Shown here: positions 1-10,983 of the stretch, one piece after another
Layout of the letters: each line of letters begins with the position of its first letter
Position numbering within the stretch: the stretch's first letter is position 1
DNA from: Allomyces arbusculus
Taxonomy: Eukaryota > Blastocladiomycota > Blastocladiomycetes > Blastocladiales > Blastocladiaceae
Length of the DNA stretch: 64,000 nt
Direction of reading: 5' to 3'
NCBI GenBank assembly: GCA_027604705.1
Contig: JADHYV010000018.1
Coordinates: 186,001 to 250,000 of the forward strand
Program-made: the position numbers and the translations under genes
The notes under the pieces: generated by a model
Databases searched by the model: none
The model's input: the letters and a program-made list of their open reading frames with translations, nothing else
What the model was told of the DNA's origin: nothing

Positions 1-319
1 CTCACGCACGTGCCGGACGCGGTCGGGATCAGGAGCTTGCGTCGCCAACACCAATATTATGATGAGCAAAACAGATGAGTTCAAGGAGTGAGAATGGAGC
101 GTGGCTAAACTTACGCCAAGGACCAAATTAACGGGCGCGCTGGTCGTGCGTGCAGTCGCGCCGTCGGTTCGCGCGAGCGAGGACGCGCTGCTGGCTCCCA
201 CGAGCGTGTAGCAGCAGCCCCACACGACAATGATGAGAGCAACGAGTTGAGAGAGCAGAGCGGTCCTGGTGCGCCGCCGGCGAATCCGTTTTCGTCCCAC
301 ATGTTTCGGTCGCGTTGAC
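1..319 (-). CDS. 5' part of a possible secreted or membrane protein, cut by the left edge
   Basis: On the minus strand one frame from 319 to 115 is open and carries a hydrophobic stretch (ALLSQLVALIIVVWGCC) preceded by an Arg-rich segment, as in a signal peptide or signal anchor. It ends at a strong donor (GTAAGT, 114-109). The next acceptor (CAAG at 36-37) continues in frame to the window edge (residues LLIPTASGTCV). No ATG was found in this frame; a possible acceptor at 320-321 suggests an earlier start exon. A competing frame has an ATG at 302 but reads an Ala/Arg-rich sequence and stops inside the intron. No family is recognised. The call rests only on the hydrophobic segment and frame-consistent splice sites. 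Confidence 0.3.
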
Positions 320-1562
320 CTAAATGTCAGTCGTGCTGCAAATAGTGCGCTAGACAAGGGGTTTGCAGCAAGAACAGCGATGCTCGCAGCAGCTCGTGGC
401 TCGGTCGATCGCTCGGTGGAGCACGTGGAGAGATCAAAGGTGCCGAATGCTGTTGGTCGCGGTCGCGGGTCGCCGACAATAGTACGTTGCAATGGTCGGG
501 TCATGTCGTCGAGGCAGCAGGCGGGCCAAGAAGCGAGCGGAACTCGCGACTGAAATGGATGGCTTCCGCAGGCACAGCGTGGTCGATTCATTGTTCATGC
601 AGAGCCAGCGCTGCGCGCGCGACTGCACCAAGCGGTTGGCGCTGGGGGATGGTGCTGTTTGGCTCAGACTGCAGTCGTCGTCGCAACAGTAAAGAGACAG
701 GCCACTGATCTGTTGCAGCGCAAGTTGGGGTTTGAACCACGGTCCGCCGCTGCACATCCGCGAAAGCGAGATGTGTGGGATGCTGGTCAGGTTGTGGGGC
801 AGGACGTGTCGGGTTTCCGCAAATCCCAAGTGCAAACCCGCACAGCGGCTGCGCGCGATCCTGCTGTGTGGAAGAAAGCGCAGGATTGCAAGAATCCCAC
901 CTGGTTGCCGGTTCGGAATCGCCAAACCCAGCGCGGCCAGCAAGTGAATCCCCAACGGGGCTGGAGGTTCCGAAAACGGCCGGTCGCCGACGCGAGTCAT
1001 GTGAGCATGCATGTTTGTGGGGAAACAAGACGAGGAAAATATGTGGGGGCGATCGGCCCATCCCTTGCGTTTCCCTGCCTCTTTCCTCAGCCGCTGCCAC
1101 GTCCTCCAGCCGATCATTTTCTTTTTACTCTCATCTCTTGTCTTCTTCCGTGTTGTCCCTTTCCTGCGTCGGTCTTTGGCGACCCACTCGCGACCACCAC
1201 GGCCAGTCGGTTCTCTCTCCCCCACCGGCTTCTCGCCGCTGCCGCTCCCAACTAGCTCTCGATCCTTGTCCGTACAACATGCTGCAAGCACGGCACGATG
1301 AGCGCGAGCAACGCATACGGCTCTCGGCACACGGCGCGCGCGGCAAACCAAGACGCAGACGCACGGCACACCAAGGCCAGCTCACGGCGCACTCTGTATC
1401 CAATATGCCGTTGCCCATGGACCTGCTCGCGCTGGCTGCCCGTTTTGCCCGTTGTCGCTTGCCGCCTGATGTTGCTGGAAAACACGCTTCGGCCAATGCT
1501 GACCTCCTGCTCGCCTGTCCGGGATCGTGTTGGGTGCCTCCCGCATTTGTAGCTTCCCCACC
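320..1562. other. Intergenic, no gene seen
   Basis: About 1.2 kb upstream of the 2-oxoglutarate dehydrogenase gene. Long open frames occur on both strands, as expected from high GC, but their translations are Arg/Ser/Ala-rich and match no family I know. A hairpin with 6-bp arms (753-758 with 770-775) lies here. A pyrimidine-rich tract with TCTC runs (about 1080-1250) is the likely core promoter or 5' leader side. Confidence 0.5.
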
Positions 1563-4500
1563 ATGTCCTCGCGCTTGTTGCAAGCGTCGTCGACCGCGGC
1601 GCTTGCCGCCGCGCGCTCCTCGCTGCGCCGACAGGCCGCTCCGGCTCTCGCGTCTGCGTACGTGCTCCTCTTTCTCGTGCCTGCGCGCTCTCCCTCTCCT
1701 CCATTTTCCCCTTTTCCGTTGAACGCAGTCGCTCGTGGACGTGCGTCGCCGATCCTGCTCGTTTGTTTGACTTTGGGCGTGCAGAGGACGATGCCGGTCG
1801 CGCGCGAGCGCCGCGTGCACCTTTTTTGCTCTTGGCCGGAACTGGACCCGTGCGGCGAGCGGATGCCCCACATCGCACGAGGCGCAACGCGAGAGTGCGA
1901 CGTGCATGGCGCGAGCCCAAGTGGCTCTCAGCAATGTGTGGGGGTAGTCGCGCCAGATCACGTCGAGGCGCTCGCTGCATGACTTGCAGTGGAACGTTGT
2001 CGTTGCTGCCCATCTCATTTTTTTTCCCCGCTCATTTACTCGCTTCCCTTGGGCTTCTCCCGCCTTGCTCTCGAACAATCACGCTAACCTTGCTCCGCAA
2101 CGCGACGCCCCCCTTGCCCGGAACGACACGATTTAGCTCGACCGCCGGCCGCGTGCTCGCGCGCAAGTACGCGACCGCCAACAACGAAGCCTTCCTTGCC
2201 GGCAATGCCGCCAACTACGTTGACGAAATGTACGCGGCGTGGCGCAAGGACCCGACCTCAGTCCACGTTTCGTGGCAGGCCTACTTTGCCAATGTCGAGC
2301 GCGGTGCCGCGCCCGGTGCGGCCTTCACGGCGCCACCGTCGCTCGCGCCGAATGCCGGCGCCACGGCCGCCATGGACTCGGTCGAGGTGCCCGTGCTCCC
2401 GACCAACGCCTCGTCCCCCGGCGAGATTGTCGACCACTTGAAGGTGCAGCTGCTCGCGCGCGCCTACCAGGTCCGCGGCCACCACCTCGCCAAGCTCGAC
2501 CCGCTCGGCATTCATAACCCGGAGAGTGAAGGGAACCCGCCGGAACTCGAGCCGTCCTACTATGGTTTCTCTGAGGCCGATTTCGACCGCAAGTTTGCAC
2601 TCGGGCCCGGCATGCTGCCCGGTTACCGCACGTCGAGCCCGCAGCTGACGCTGCGCGAAATTGTGCAGACGCTCCAGGCCACCTACTGCGGCACGATCGG
2701 CATTGAGTACGCGCACATCCCGGACCGTGGTCAGTGCGACTGGCTCCGTGAGCGCATCGAGGTCCCGAATCGCGTCGCCTTCTCGCGCGAGGACAAGCAC
2801 ATGATTCTTGACCGTCTGATCTGGTCCGACTCGTTTGAGCGGTTTGTCGCCACCAAGTTCCCGTCCGAAAAGCGTTTCGGTCTCGAGGGGTGCGAGGCAC
2901 TGATTCCGGGCATGAAGGCGCTGATTGACCGGTCGGTCGATCTCGGCGTCGAGTCGATTGTCATGGGCATGCCGCACCGTGGTCGTCTTAACGTGCTCTC
3001 GAACGTGGTGCGCAAGCCCAACGAGTCGATTTTCTGCGAATTTTCGGGCACCGTCGAGCCCAACATGGCCGAAGGGTCGGGCGATGTCAAGTACCATCTT
3101 GGCATGAACTACGACCGCCCGACGCCCTCGGGGAAGCGCGTGCACCTGTCGCTCGTTGCCAACCCGTCGCATCTCGAGGCCGTTAACCCCGTCGTCGAGG
3201 GCAAGACGCGCGCGATCCAGTTCTACGCGGGCGACAATGAACGGTCCAAGGCCATGCCAGTGCTCCTGCACGGTGACGCAGCATTTGCCGGGCAAGGTAT
3301 CGTCTACGAGACGCTCGGGTTCGCCGACCTGCCGCAGTACGCGACGGGCGGTACCGTGCACATCATTGTCAACAACCAGATTGGGTTCACGACCGACCCG
3401 CGCTTCTCGCGGTCGACGCCTTACTGCTCGGACGTGGCCAAGACGGTCGGTGCCCCGATTTTGCACGTGAACGGCGACGACGTCGAGGCTGTTGTCTACG
3501 CGTGCAAGCTGGCCGGCGAGTGGCGTCAAAAGTTCAAGAAGGACGTGGTCGTCGACATTGTGTGCTACCGTCGCCACGGGCACAACGAAATCGACCAGCC
3601 CATGTTCACGCAGCCGCGCATGTATCAGATCATCAACAAGCAGAAGCCGGTGCTCGAAAAGTACATTGAACAGCTACTGGCCGAGGGCACGTTCACGGCT
3701 GCCGAGATCGAGGCCATGAAGCAGCGCGTCTGGACCATGCTCGAGGAGTCGTACACGCAGTCGAAGGACTACCAGCCGACGCCCAAGGACTGGGTCTCGT
3801 CGTCGTGGCACGGGTTTATGTCGCCCAAGGAGCTGGCGTCGCTGACGGTTGCACCGCGCGACACGGGTCTCGACCGCGACCTGCTGCGCCAGATTGGCAC
3901 CAAGGTCTCGACGATCCCGGAATCATTCACGCCGCACTCGCTCATCAAGCGCATCATTGGCCAGCGTCTCAAGACGGTCGAGGAGGGCGAGGGGCTCGAC
4001 TGGGCCACGGCCGAGGCGATCGCTTTCGGTTCGCTGCTCATGGAGCGCACGCACCTGCGTCTCTCGGGCCAGGATGTCGAGCGTGGTACCTTCTCGCAGC
4101 GCCACGCCGTCCTGCACGACCAGCAGACGGAGCAGACGTACACGGCGCTCAACCACCTGTCGCCCGACCAGGCCAGCTTCACCGTGTCGAACTCGTCGCT
4201 ATCCGAGTACGGTGTGCTCGGGTTCGAGCTGGGCTACTCGCTCGTGAGCCCCAACTCGCTCGTCATCTGGGAGGCGCAGTTTGGCGACTTTGCCAACAAC
4301 GCGCAGTGCATCATCGACCAGTTCATCGCGTCGGGCGAGAAGAAGTGGCTGCAGCGCACGGGTCTCGTTCTGAGTCTGCCGCACGGGTACGACGGCCAGG
4401 GCCCCGAGCACTCGTCGTCGCGCATTGAGCGGTTCCTGCAGCTGTGCGACGAGGACCCCTACAAGTTCCCGACGCCCGAGGAGCTCGCGCGTCAGCACCA

Positions 4501-5224
4501 GGACTGTAACATGCAGGTCTGCTACCCGTCGACACCCGCCAACTACTTCCACGTGCTGCGTCGCCAAGTGCACCGCGACTTCCGCAAGCCCTTGATCATG
4601 CCCTTCTCCAAGTCGCTGCTGCGTCACCCGCTCGCGCGGTCGTCGCTCGCCGACATGGGCCCGGGCACGCGGTTCCAGCGGTTCCTGCCCGAGGTCGCGC
4701 CCGAGTCGCTGCTACCGCCCGAGGAGATCAAGACGGTCCTGCTCTGCTCGGGCCAAGTCTACTACGCCCTGGCGCGTGCGCGGGAGGTGAACCAGATCAA
4801 GGATGTCGTCATTGGCCGCGTCGAGCAGATTTCGCCGTTCCCGTTCGACAAAGTGCAGCAGTTTGTCGACCAGTACCCGAACGCCGTGGTCCGGTGGGTG
4901 CAGGAGGAGCCCATGAACATGGGCCCGTGGCCGTTTGTGGCCCCGCGCATTCAGACGGCTATGCGCCACTCGCAGCACCACGGCCTCGCCGCGCAGCGCG
5001 CGCGTGTCGAACAGGACCCGTCGCTCGTCGAGCGGCTCACGCCGCACGGCCAGCCGCTGTCGGCGCCCGTGCTGTACGCCGGCCGTGCCCCGTCGGGTGC
5101 CGTCGCCACCGGCAACAAGAAGCAGCACCTCAAGGAGGAGCGCGCGCTCATTTCCGAGGCCCTGTTTGGCGAGATCCGCCCGGTCGCGTCGGTCGAGAGC
5201 GGTGTGCCCGTCTACCAAGTATGA
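1563..5224 (+). CDS. KGD1: 2-oxoglutarate dehydrogenase E1 component, mitochondrial
   Basis: Thiamine-diphosphate-dependent E1 of the 2-oxoglutarate dehydrogenase complex, which decarboxylates 2-oxoglutarate in the TCA cycle. Exon 1 (1563-1657) encodes a Ser/Arg/Ala-rich mitochondrial presequence starting [10 protein letters not shown]. An intron (GTACGT at 1658 to TTTAG at 2136) leads into the mature part ([14 protein letters not shown]). The spliced product is about 1060 residues, normal for the family. Visible landmarks are [10 protein letters not shown], the ThDP region GDAAFAGQG with [28 protein letters not shown], and in the C-terminal half [20 protein letters not shown]. The frame ends VPVYQV-stop at 5224. 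The last codons overlap a good donor (GTATGAGT, 5219) that could splice to 5331 and end VPVYQA instead. The very long open frame upstream of 2137 in the same frame is intron read-through. Confidence 0.95.
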
Positions 5225-5486
5225 GTTGCGCTTCCTCTCCGTTCCCTTCCCTTCTCTTCCTTTCCTCTCCCTCTCGCTCTCTCGTGTGACTGTGTGTCCC
5301 CGCTCCGTGGACGCGTCCGCTCCCCGCCAGGCGTGACCACGCTCGCGCTTGAGCTGTGAGGTGCCGCGTCTCGCTCTCTCTTTCTGTTCATTTGCTTTTG
5401 GTTTCGAGTGGGCCGACTTTCGCCGCCCTTCCGCGTCGCTCGTTTCCCTTTATAGTGTCTGAAAAACAACAGAACAAAACAATCAC

Positions 5487-5975
5487 ATGGGATTTCTTTC
5501 CCTGTCTTCTACCCACCTTCTTTCGTCGACCGATCCCACCCATCCACCCATCCGCGCCCCTGCTCCCGTACCCGTTTAGTCCCGATCCAGGTGACTGACC
5601 AACCCGCAACGACACGTGTCCCTTTTGCAACATGTTTAGGCCCCGTCGTCGTCGCCCTCGTCCGCGTTTGTCCCGTCCCCCGCCCCCTCTACCGAATCGC
5701 TCGCGCCGCATCCGTCTGTTGCTGCCGCGACGTCTCCCTCATCCTCCACCCCCGACCATCCTCAGCAAGAAACGTTGACGCAGGATGCCAGCGCCGACGC
5801 AGCTGTGCCTTCCGCTGACGATGGTCATGCCGCTCCGCCGGCCGAAACTCCCGAAAAAGTGACTACGCAAGAACAAGCAGAAGAAAATGAGAACGCGAGC
5901 GATAGCGACGACGATGTGCCGCCGCCGGCCAAAGGCGGTCTGTTCGCGCGCCTGTTTGGCGGGAAGCGGTCGTGA
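5487..5975 (+). CDS. Small low-complexity protein of unknown function
   Basis: Proposed two-exon gene. Exon 1 (5487-5567) begins MGFLSLSSTH. A 72-nt intron (GTACCC at 5568 to TTTAG at 5639) joins exon 2 (5640-5975) in frame, giving about 138 residues. The product is rich in Ser, Pro and Ala, with an acidic stretch (EENENASDSDDD) and a conserved-looking end, PPPAKGGLFARLFGGKRS. No catalytic motif is seen. The C-terminal frame is well supported by its end. The first exon is less certain, because another donor and a later start are possible. It lies between the dehydrogenase gene and the convergent AP-3 delta gene. I do not recognise a family. Confidence 0.4.
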
Positions 5976-6370
5976 TCCACGAGCACATGCGTGCGCATGA
6001 GTTGGGTCTCTGTTGTTCATTGTCTTGTCTTTCTCTCTCCCCCACCGTTTTCATTTCACCCTTTTTCCTCCCTCAAAAAATCATTTTCTCATCGCGCGGT
6101 GTCAATTCTCTCTTGCTTCACTTTCTTGCTCGCGCGAAACACTGTCACCAATTCCAAAGGCGCGCTTCTGGTTCTGTTCTTTCCCGCGCGCCTCAATCTC
6201 TCGCTCTTTCTAGTCGCCAAAATTACTGAACGTTCGGAATGAAATGTCTTGTGTCGAATCTGTGTTGCTTTCGCGCCACCCTAATCCAGAGAGCTGCTGA
6301 TGAGATCTACATATTCTCCCGAGATCATCTCCTCCGCGCGTGCGGGACGAATTCGCGCTCTTGCACCCTA
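5976..6370. other. Convergent intergenic region, no gene seen
   Basis: About 395 nt between two 3' ends, with T- and C-rich stretches. Probably the 3' untranslated regions of both neighbours. Confidence 0.5.
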
Positions 6371-9300
6371 TCACCCACTCCGACTCTCGGCGCCGCGCGT
6401 AATCGCAGCACACACGCTCTCCACGACCCACGCGACAGAACCCTTGATCTCGACCGTCACATTTGCCGTCTCGCCCGCGAGGGCCACCTTGACCATCCCT
6501 GCGAGACTGCACGACTGGTCAATGCCGAGATCGAGCTCCCCCCACAACGACGCCGCGTGGCCAATCGCCTCGACCATTTGCATCCCCGACCATTCTTGCA
6601 GGGCCGTGAACGCGGTGGTTGCATTCGGCGCCGCAATCGGCACGGTCACGGTGCGACTGACGGCAAACTCGGTCTCGCGCGAGGCGCCCGTGAGCCGAGC
6701 CTCGAACTTGGCCGGGGTCATAGCCGTGTCGCGAGACAAGAGATGCACGGCGGAGAGCGTGAGGTGCACGGTCGCGGCAATCTAGGTTGATCCCATATCT
6801 GTGTGAGTCTCCAGTCCTGATCCACAATGGTCTCTCAAAAAAAAAAAAAAAAACACGTGCCGAGTCGCCCACCAAGACGCGGAACGTGACTGTTCCGGAC
6901 TCGACCAGATCCTGCACCTGGGCCTTGCGCAGTTTAAGCAGCACAAGTTTCTTGACGGGCGCGACGAGCTTGTGGTCGTCGCCCAACAACGTTCCGTCGT
7001 CGTTGGTGCCCGTGGCCTTAATCCAAGCCGGCAGTTCGACGTGCACCTGCGTTGCCTCACTGCGGTTGAAAAACGTGTTCTTGGGCGTGAGCGTGATGGC
7101 GAGTGGGAGCAGGAACGCGGCGGCCGACGACCCGCGCTGCGCGCCGAGTTCCACCGACTATAACAAGTGAAAAGTGAGCATCCGTGCCACTCGAGGACAG
7201 GAACACACGCGCAAACAGTCGTCCTTACCAGCGAAAAGTCGGCCGTCTCCGCGGCCACCTCGGCCAATACCGAATTTTTCGCGCTCGGAGACGTCGGGCT
7301 CGCCACCGCCGCCTTACTGCTCTTGGACTTCTTCTTCTTCCCGCCGCTGCTCTTGGCCGGTTTCGGCACGAGCACCGGGGTCGCCACGGGCAACTCCACC
7401 CCAGCAGGCGCATCCACGGTGCGATTCACGGCATACCTGCCGCTCTCGCCACTGGGCGCGGGACTCGCCGCACGAGCCGCCGCTCCACGGCGCAAAACGG
7501 CCTTGGCGCGCGACGGTGCAGCCACGGGGGGCGACGGCGTCTTGACATAGAACGGGTCGCCCTGTTGCAGTTCCTGCACGAGAATGCGCTTGCCCTCGTA
7601 ATTATCCGTTGTTGCAGTCGCGGCCGTATCGTCGCCCGTGAGCAAGTCTGGCGACGTTGGCCGCTTGCTCTTCTTCTTCTTGCTCTTCTTGGTCTCCGCG
7701 GCGGTAGTGGCGGGGACTGCATCCCAGACTGGTTCCGGCGGCCCTTCGAACCACGCCTTGGCGTCGGTCGAAATCCACGCGTCCAAATCCATTGGCGGCG
7801 CAATCAACCCCTGTGCGTTGGCCGCGACCGGGTGCAGTTCGTCGCCCAGGTAACACTCGAGCACGTCCTGCAGGGCGCCGTGGTCGTACTTTGCCTCAAC
7901 CAGCTGATCGAGCAGCGCGAGCGCCGTGTGCACGCGGTCGACCGCGAGCAAGTTGCTCGACCGCGCCGCGAGTGAGGTCAGCACCGCGCGCGTGTCAGCG
8001 AGAATCGGTTCGATGGTGGTCGCATCGGGTTGGGTTTGCAGCGCCGCGCACGCCGTGAAGAGCGTCACTTTGACGACGGCCGTCACGTACGGGTGGTGCA
8101 CGGCCACGGGCACGCGCGGGGCCACAGCAATGAGCGATTCGAGCACGAGTCCGGGGTGCGCGCTGTACCCGACGTGCTCGCCGCAGATAAAGACCATGGC
8201 CTCGACGAGCGAAATCTCGGCCGCGGAAAAGGGAACGGCGTCGTCGGTGCGCTGCAAAAGCGGGAGGAGCGTGCTGATCAGGTGTCCGCGAAGGCCCGGT
8301 ACACGCATGGCCAGATCAATCAGAGCACGGCTCAGGTCCTCGGCAAGATCACCGACGGCCGACGACGCGGCGAGCCGGCCGAGGGTTGAGACGAGCCACT
8401 CAAAATTGGCGACGAGCGCAAACGCATCGCGCGTGCACACGGAGAGGATCACGTGCGCGGTCTTGCGATCGAGCACGAGCGGTGCGGAGGCAGCGCGGCC
8501 CGAATCCGCCGCGGCAGCGGAGTGGTCGCCATTGGCCGCGTTGGACCGCGAAGCGCGGTTCCGGCCCATCGCGAGGAGATGGTCGACAACGTCCATCAAA
8601 TTATCGCGCGTGACGAGCAGCGCAAGCACGTCGAGCGCCTGGTGCCGGATCGTCTGGTCCTTGGACTCGAGGCAGTCAAACACAGGTTCCTCGACGGGTT
8701 CGGCCAGGTCCGGGTGCGCCTGGACAAACTGTTCGGTCGCGACGAGCCCGACGTAGCGCAAGTTCTGGTCGCGCGCGTTCAAGAACAGGAGCAGTTTCGA
8801 CAGACACAGTTTGGCCAGCGCAATCCCCTTGGTCGGGTTCAGGGTCGAGTCCGTGAGCTTCCCCGCAACGGCCGCGACAATGCATTCGTAGAGCAGCGAC
8901 ATGGCCGTCGTCGTGGCGATCAGGTCGGTCATCGGGCCCGACAGTTTGCGCACGAGTCGCGGTTCAAGGAGCGCCATGCGCTGGAACATTTTCACGAGTT
9001 TGATGAGCATCCAGTTGTTGGAGACCGACGTGAGCAAACCAAAAAGTTGCGGCGCGAGCGCAATGTACTCTTGCGGGTTGGCGCTGGCCAGCTCGCAAAT
9101 GACGGATACGGCGCAGGAGACGACCGACGCGTCGCGCTCCTCGTCCGGGTCGAGCCGTGCCGTGAGCCGGTCCATGGCCATTTCCAGCACGTCCGGGTAG
9201 ACGAGCGCCATGCGGTAGACGGCGAGCAGAATGCGACGCCGCGTGTAGGCGTTGAAATGGTTGAGCTTGTTGACGAGATCCATGGCCAAGTCGCCGGCCA

Positions 9301-10051
9301 GGTCGGCGGTCATGATTTCGGACAGGCACGCTACGGCGACGCACGTGTCGAAATGGCTGTTCGAGTTGAGATCCTGGCAGTCGCGACAGAGAGCCTTATT
9401 AGTGAACAGTACTCGTCAGCACGACAAGGGCAGCTTGGCCCACCTTCTTGATCAAGTTGGTCGTCAGCATCAGCACGTCGGTCTTGGGCGTAAACGAGAC
9501 CGACGCGGCCAGGTACCCAATCCACTTCTGCCAAAAGAGCGGCATCGACATGACCTTGAGCACATGGAAGCTGGCCCAGCTCATGTCGTAGCCCATCATG
9601 TGGAACTAGTTGATCACAACGCGAGGATCAGTCGCGGTGCTCGGCCAAAAAGGGGGCACGAGTGCAAAGAACGCACATAGGCGAGCTTGAGCACGGCGTT
9701 TGCATTGACCGCCGGATCGTTGGGCACCGCCACTTCCTTGCGACACTCGTTGATGCAGGCCTGCACATATTCGTCGGCATTGTCCTTGTTGGCCCTGGCG
9801 GATCGAAAAGCACGGTGGCTCATCAGTTGCGCTGATCCTAGTAGCTGGATGGCCGAGCGTCATAATGTCAACCCCGCCTATGATGTGCTCCGCACGACCA
9901 TGGTGGTTGTGGCCACCCCCGACGGTCGACCACCATGGCCACCCGGCACGCTCGACGGGAACATGGGCGGGCGTGGCAGTGCAGCAAGTTGGAGCATCGG
10001 GACACGGCACCGAATGCCGCGGATCACGTCGTTTAGCGATTTTTCGAACAT
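6371..10051 (-). CDS. APL5: AP-3 complex subunit delta (delta-adaptin)
   Basis: Large subunit of the AP-3 adaptor, which sorts cargo from Golgi/endosome to vacuole/lysosome. Six exons give 1059 residues: 10051-10011, 9794-9677, 9605-9444, 9373-7229, 7157-6855 and 6781-6371. All junctions keep the frame. The N-terminus (MFEKSLNDVIRGI) and the HEAT-repeat trunk (MGYDMSWASFHVLKVM, GYLAASVSF, SNNWMLIKLVKMF, AMSLLYECI) are typical of AP-3 delta rather than of beta, gamma or alpha adaptins. A Lys-rich hinge (KKSKKKKSKRPTSPD) follows, and a second Lys-rich piece (SSGGKKKKSKSSK) precedes the C-terminal ear-like exons. The intron between exons 5 and 6 starts with GT followed by a long T run (17 A on the plus strand, 6837-6853). 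The start is fixed by match to the family N-terminus. Confidence 0.93.
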
Positions 10052-10310
10052 GCTTGGGGAGAAGGAGCACCACGGTCACATGCAGGATCAATTGTTCAGC
10101 AGTCGAACCGAGGCCAGCCAGTCACGCTCCAGTCGCGACCCGCTCGCCCATCTTTGATTCTGTCGCGGATCTGTCGCCGCGTTCTGCAACGGCCACCGGC
10201 TTCCTTGACATTTCCAACGGCAATCGCGCCCAACAACTTGCTGCAACGCGCTTAGCGCCTGCTCAAACCACAATCCCGAGATCCGACGCGTCGCGACCCC
10301 CTCCTCAAGC

Positions 10311-10837
10311 ATGTCCGCCCCAACCGTCGGGATTTCCACGACCCGCACGACCGTCGCCGCCGGCGCACCGTCCGCCGGCGCGTACTACATGGGCTCCACG
10401 TCAACGACTCGCGCATGGTCCGGCGGCCCGCCACCACCGTCCGCGTACGCGCCATTCATGGTGCCGCAGGGCCCTGCCGGCCGCCCAAACGGTGGCAAGC
10501 CCACACGACCCCCAACTGCCTCCGCGCCGACAGCGACCGAGTCGATGCAGGTCACGCCTGTCGCGGAGCCGTCTACAGCCCAGAAAGTTTTGTCGTTTGT
10601 CATGGAGAAGTTCTTGAGGTGACTTCGTGCCGTCACACTCAGTCAATGGGCTGTGCACTTGCTAACGCGTCGTTGCGCAGCCATTTCCTCCAGGGCTTCT
10701 TCTTTGGCGTCGTCGGCGGGACCAAGGAGTACGTGACCTGGCGCGGTGGGCTCTGGCGGATTATGCGCGGGCAGCCGCCGCCCGTCGCGGTGCGCCCGCC
10801 GTTGCGCGAGGCGAGCAAGGTAGCGGTCGCCAAGTGA
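10311..10837 (+). CDS. Small orphan protein with a C-terminal hydrophobic segment
   Basis: Two exons, 10311-10618 and 10681-10837, joined through GTGACT...GCGCAG, give 154 residues. The N-terminal 85 residues are disordered (Ser, Thr, Ala, Pro, Gly). The C-terminal part contains QKVLSFVMEKFL, then, across the intron, SHFLQGFFFGVVGGTKEYV, a short hydrophobic or amphipathic helix with Gly residues, and ends with Pro and Lys/Ala-rich sequence. This could be a small membrane-associated protein. It is divergent from AP-3 delta with a 259-nt shared upstream region. I do not recognise a family. Confidence 0.6.
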
Positions 10838-10983
10838 ATCCGTGTTTTCTCCCTCGTCGTTTTTGTGCATAAACCAATTCATCGAAAGTCGTTCGTTTCT
10901 CGCAAAAACCATTTGTTGCGTGTTGTGGGATGACGACTGTACAAAAATGGGGGGAGAGAGCACGCGGCGGGGATGCGCACGTG

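Noticed and set aside
725-780. tRNA-like TTCAAACC T-loop and nearby hairpin
   Set aside because: The T-stem does not pair over five bases and no acceptor or anticodon arm can be placed. The 6-bp hairpin at 753-775 stands alone.
434-1369. Long open frame on the minus strand upstream of the dehydrogenase
   Set aside because: Arg/Ser/Cys-rich, no recognisable motif, overlaps other equally long frames; expected by chance at this GC content.
1763-2136. N-terminal extension of the dehydrogenase in the same frame
   Set aside because: Intron sequence: a proper presequence exon at 1563-1657 splices in phase to 2137.
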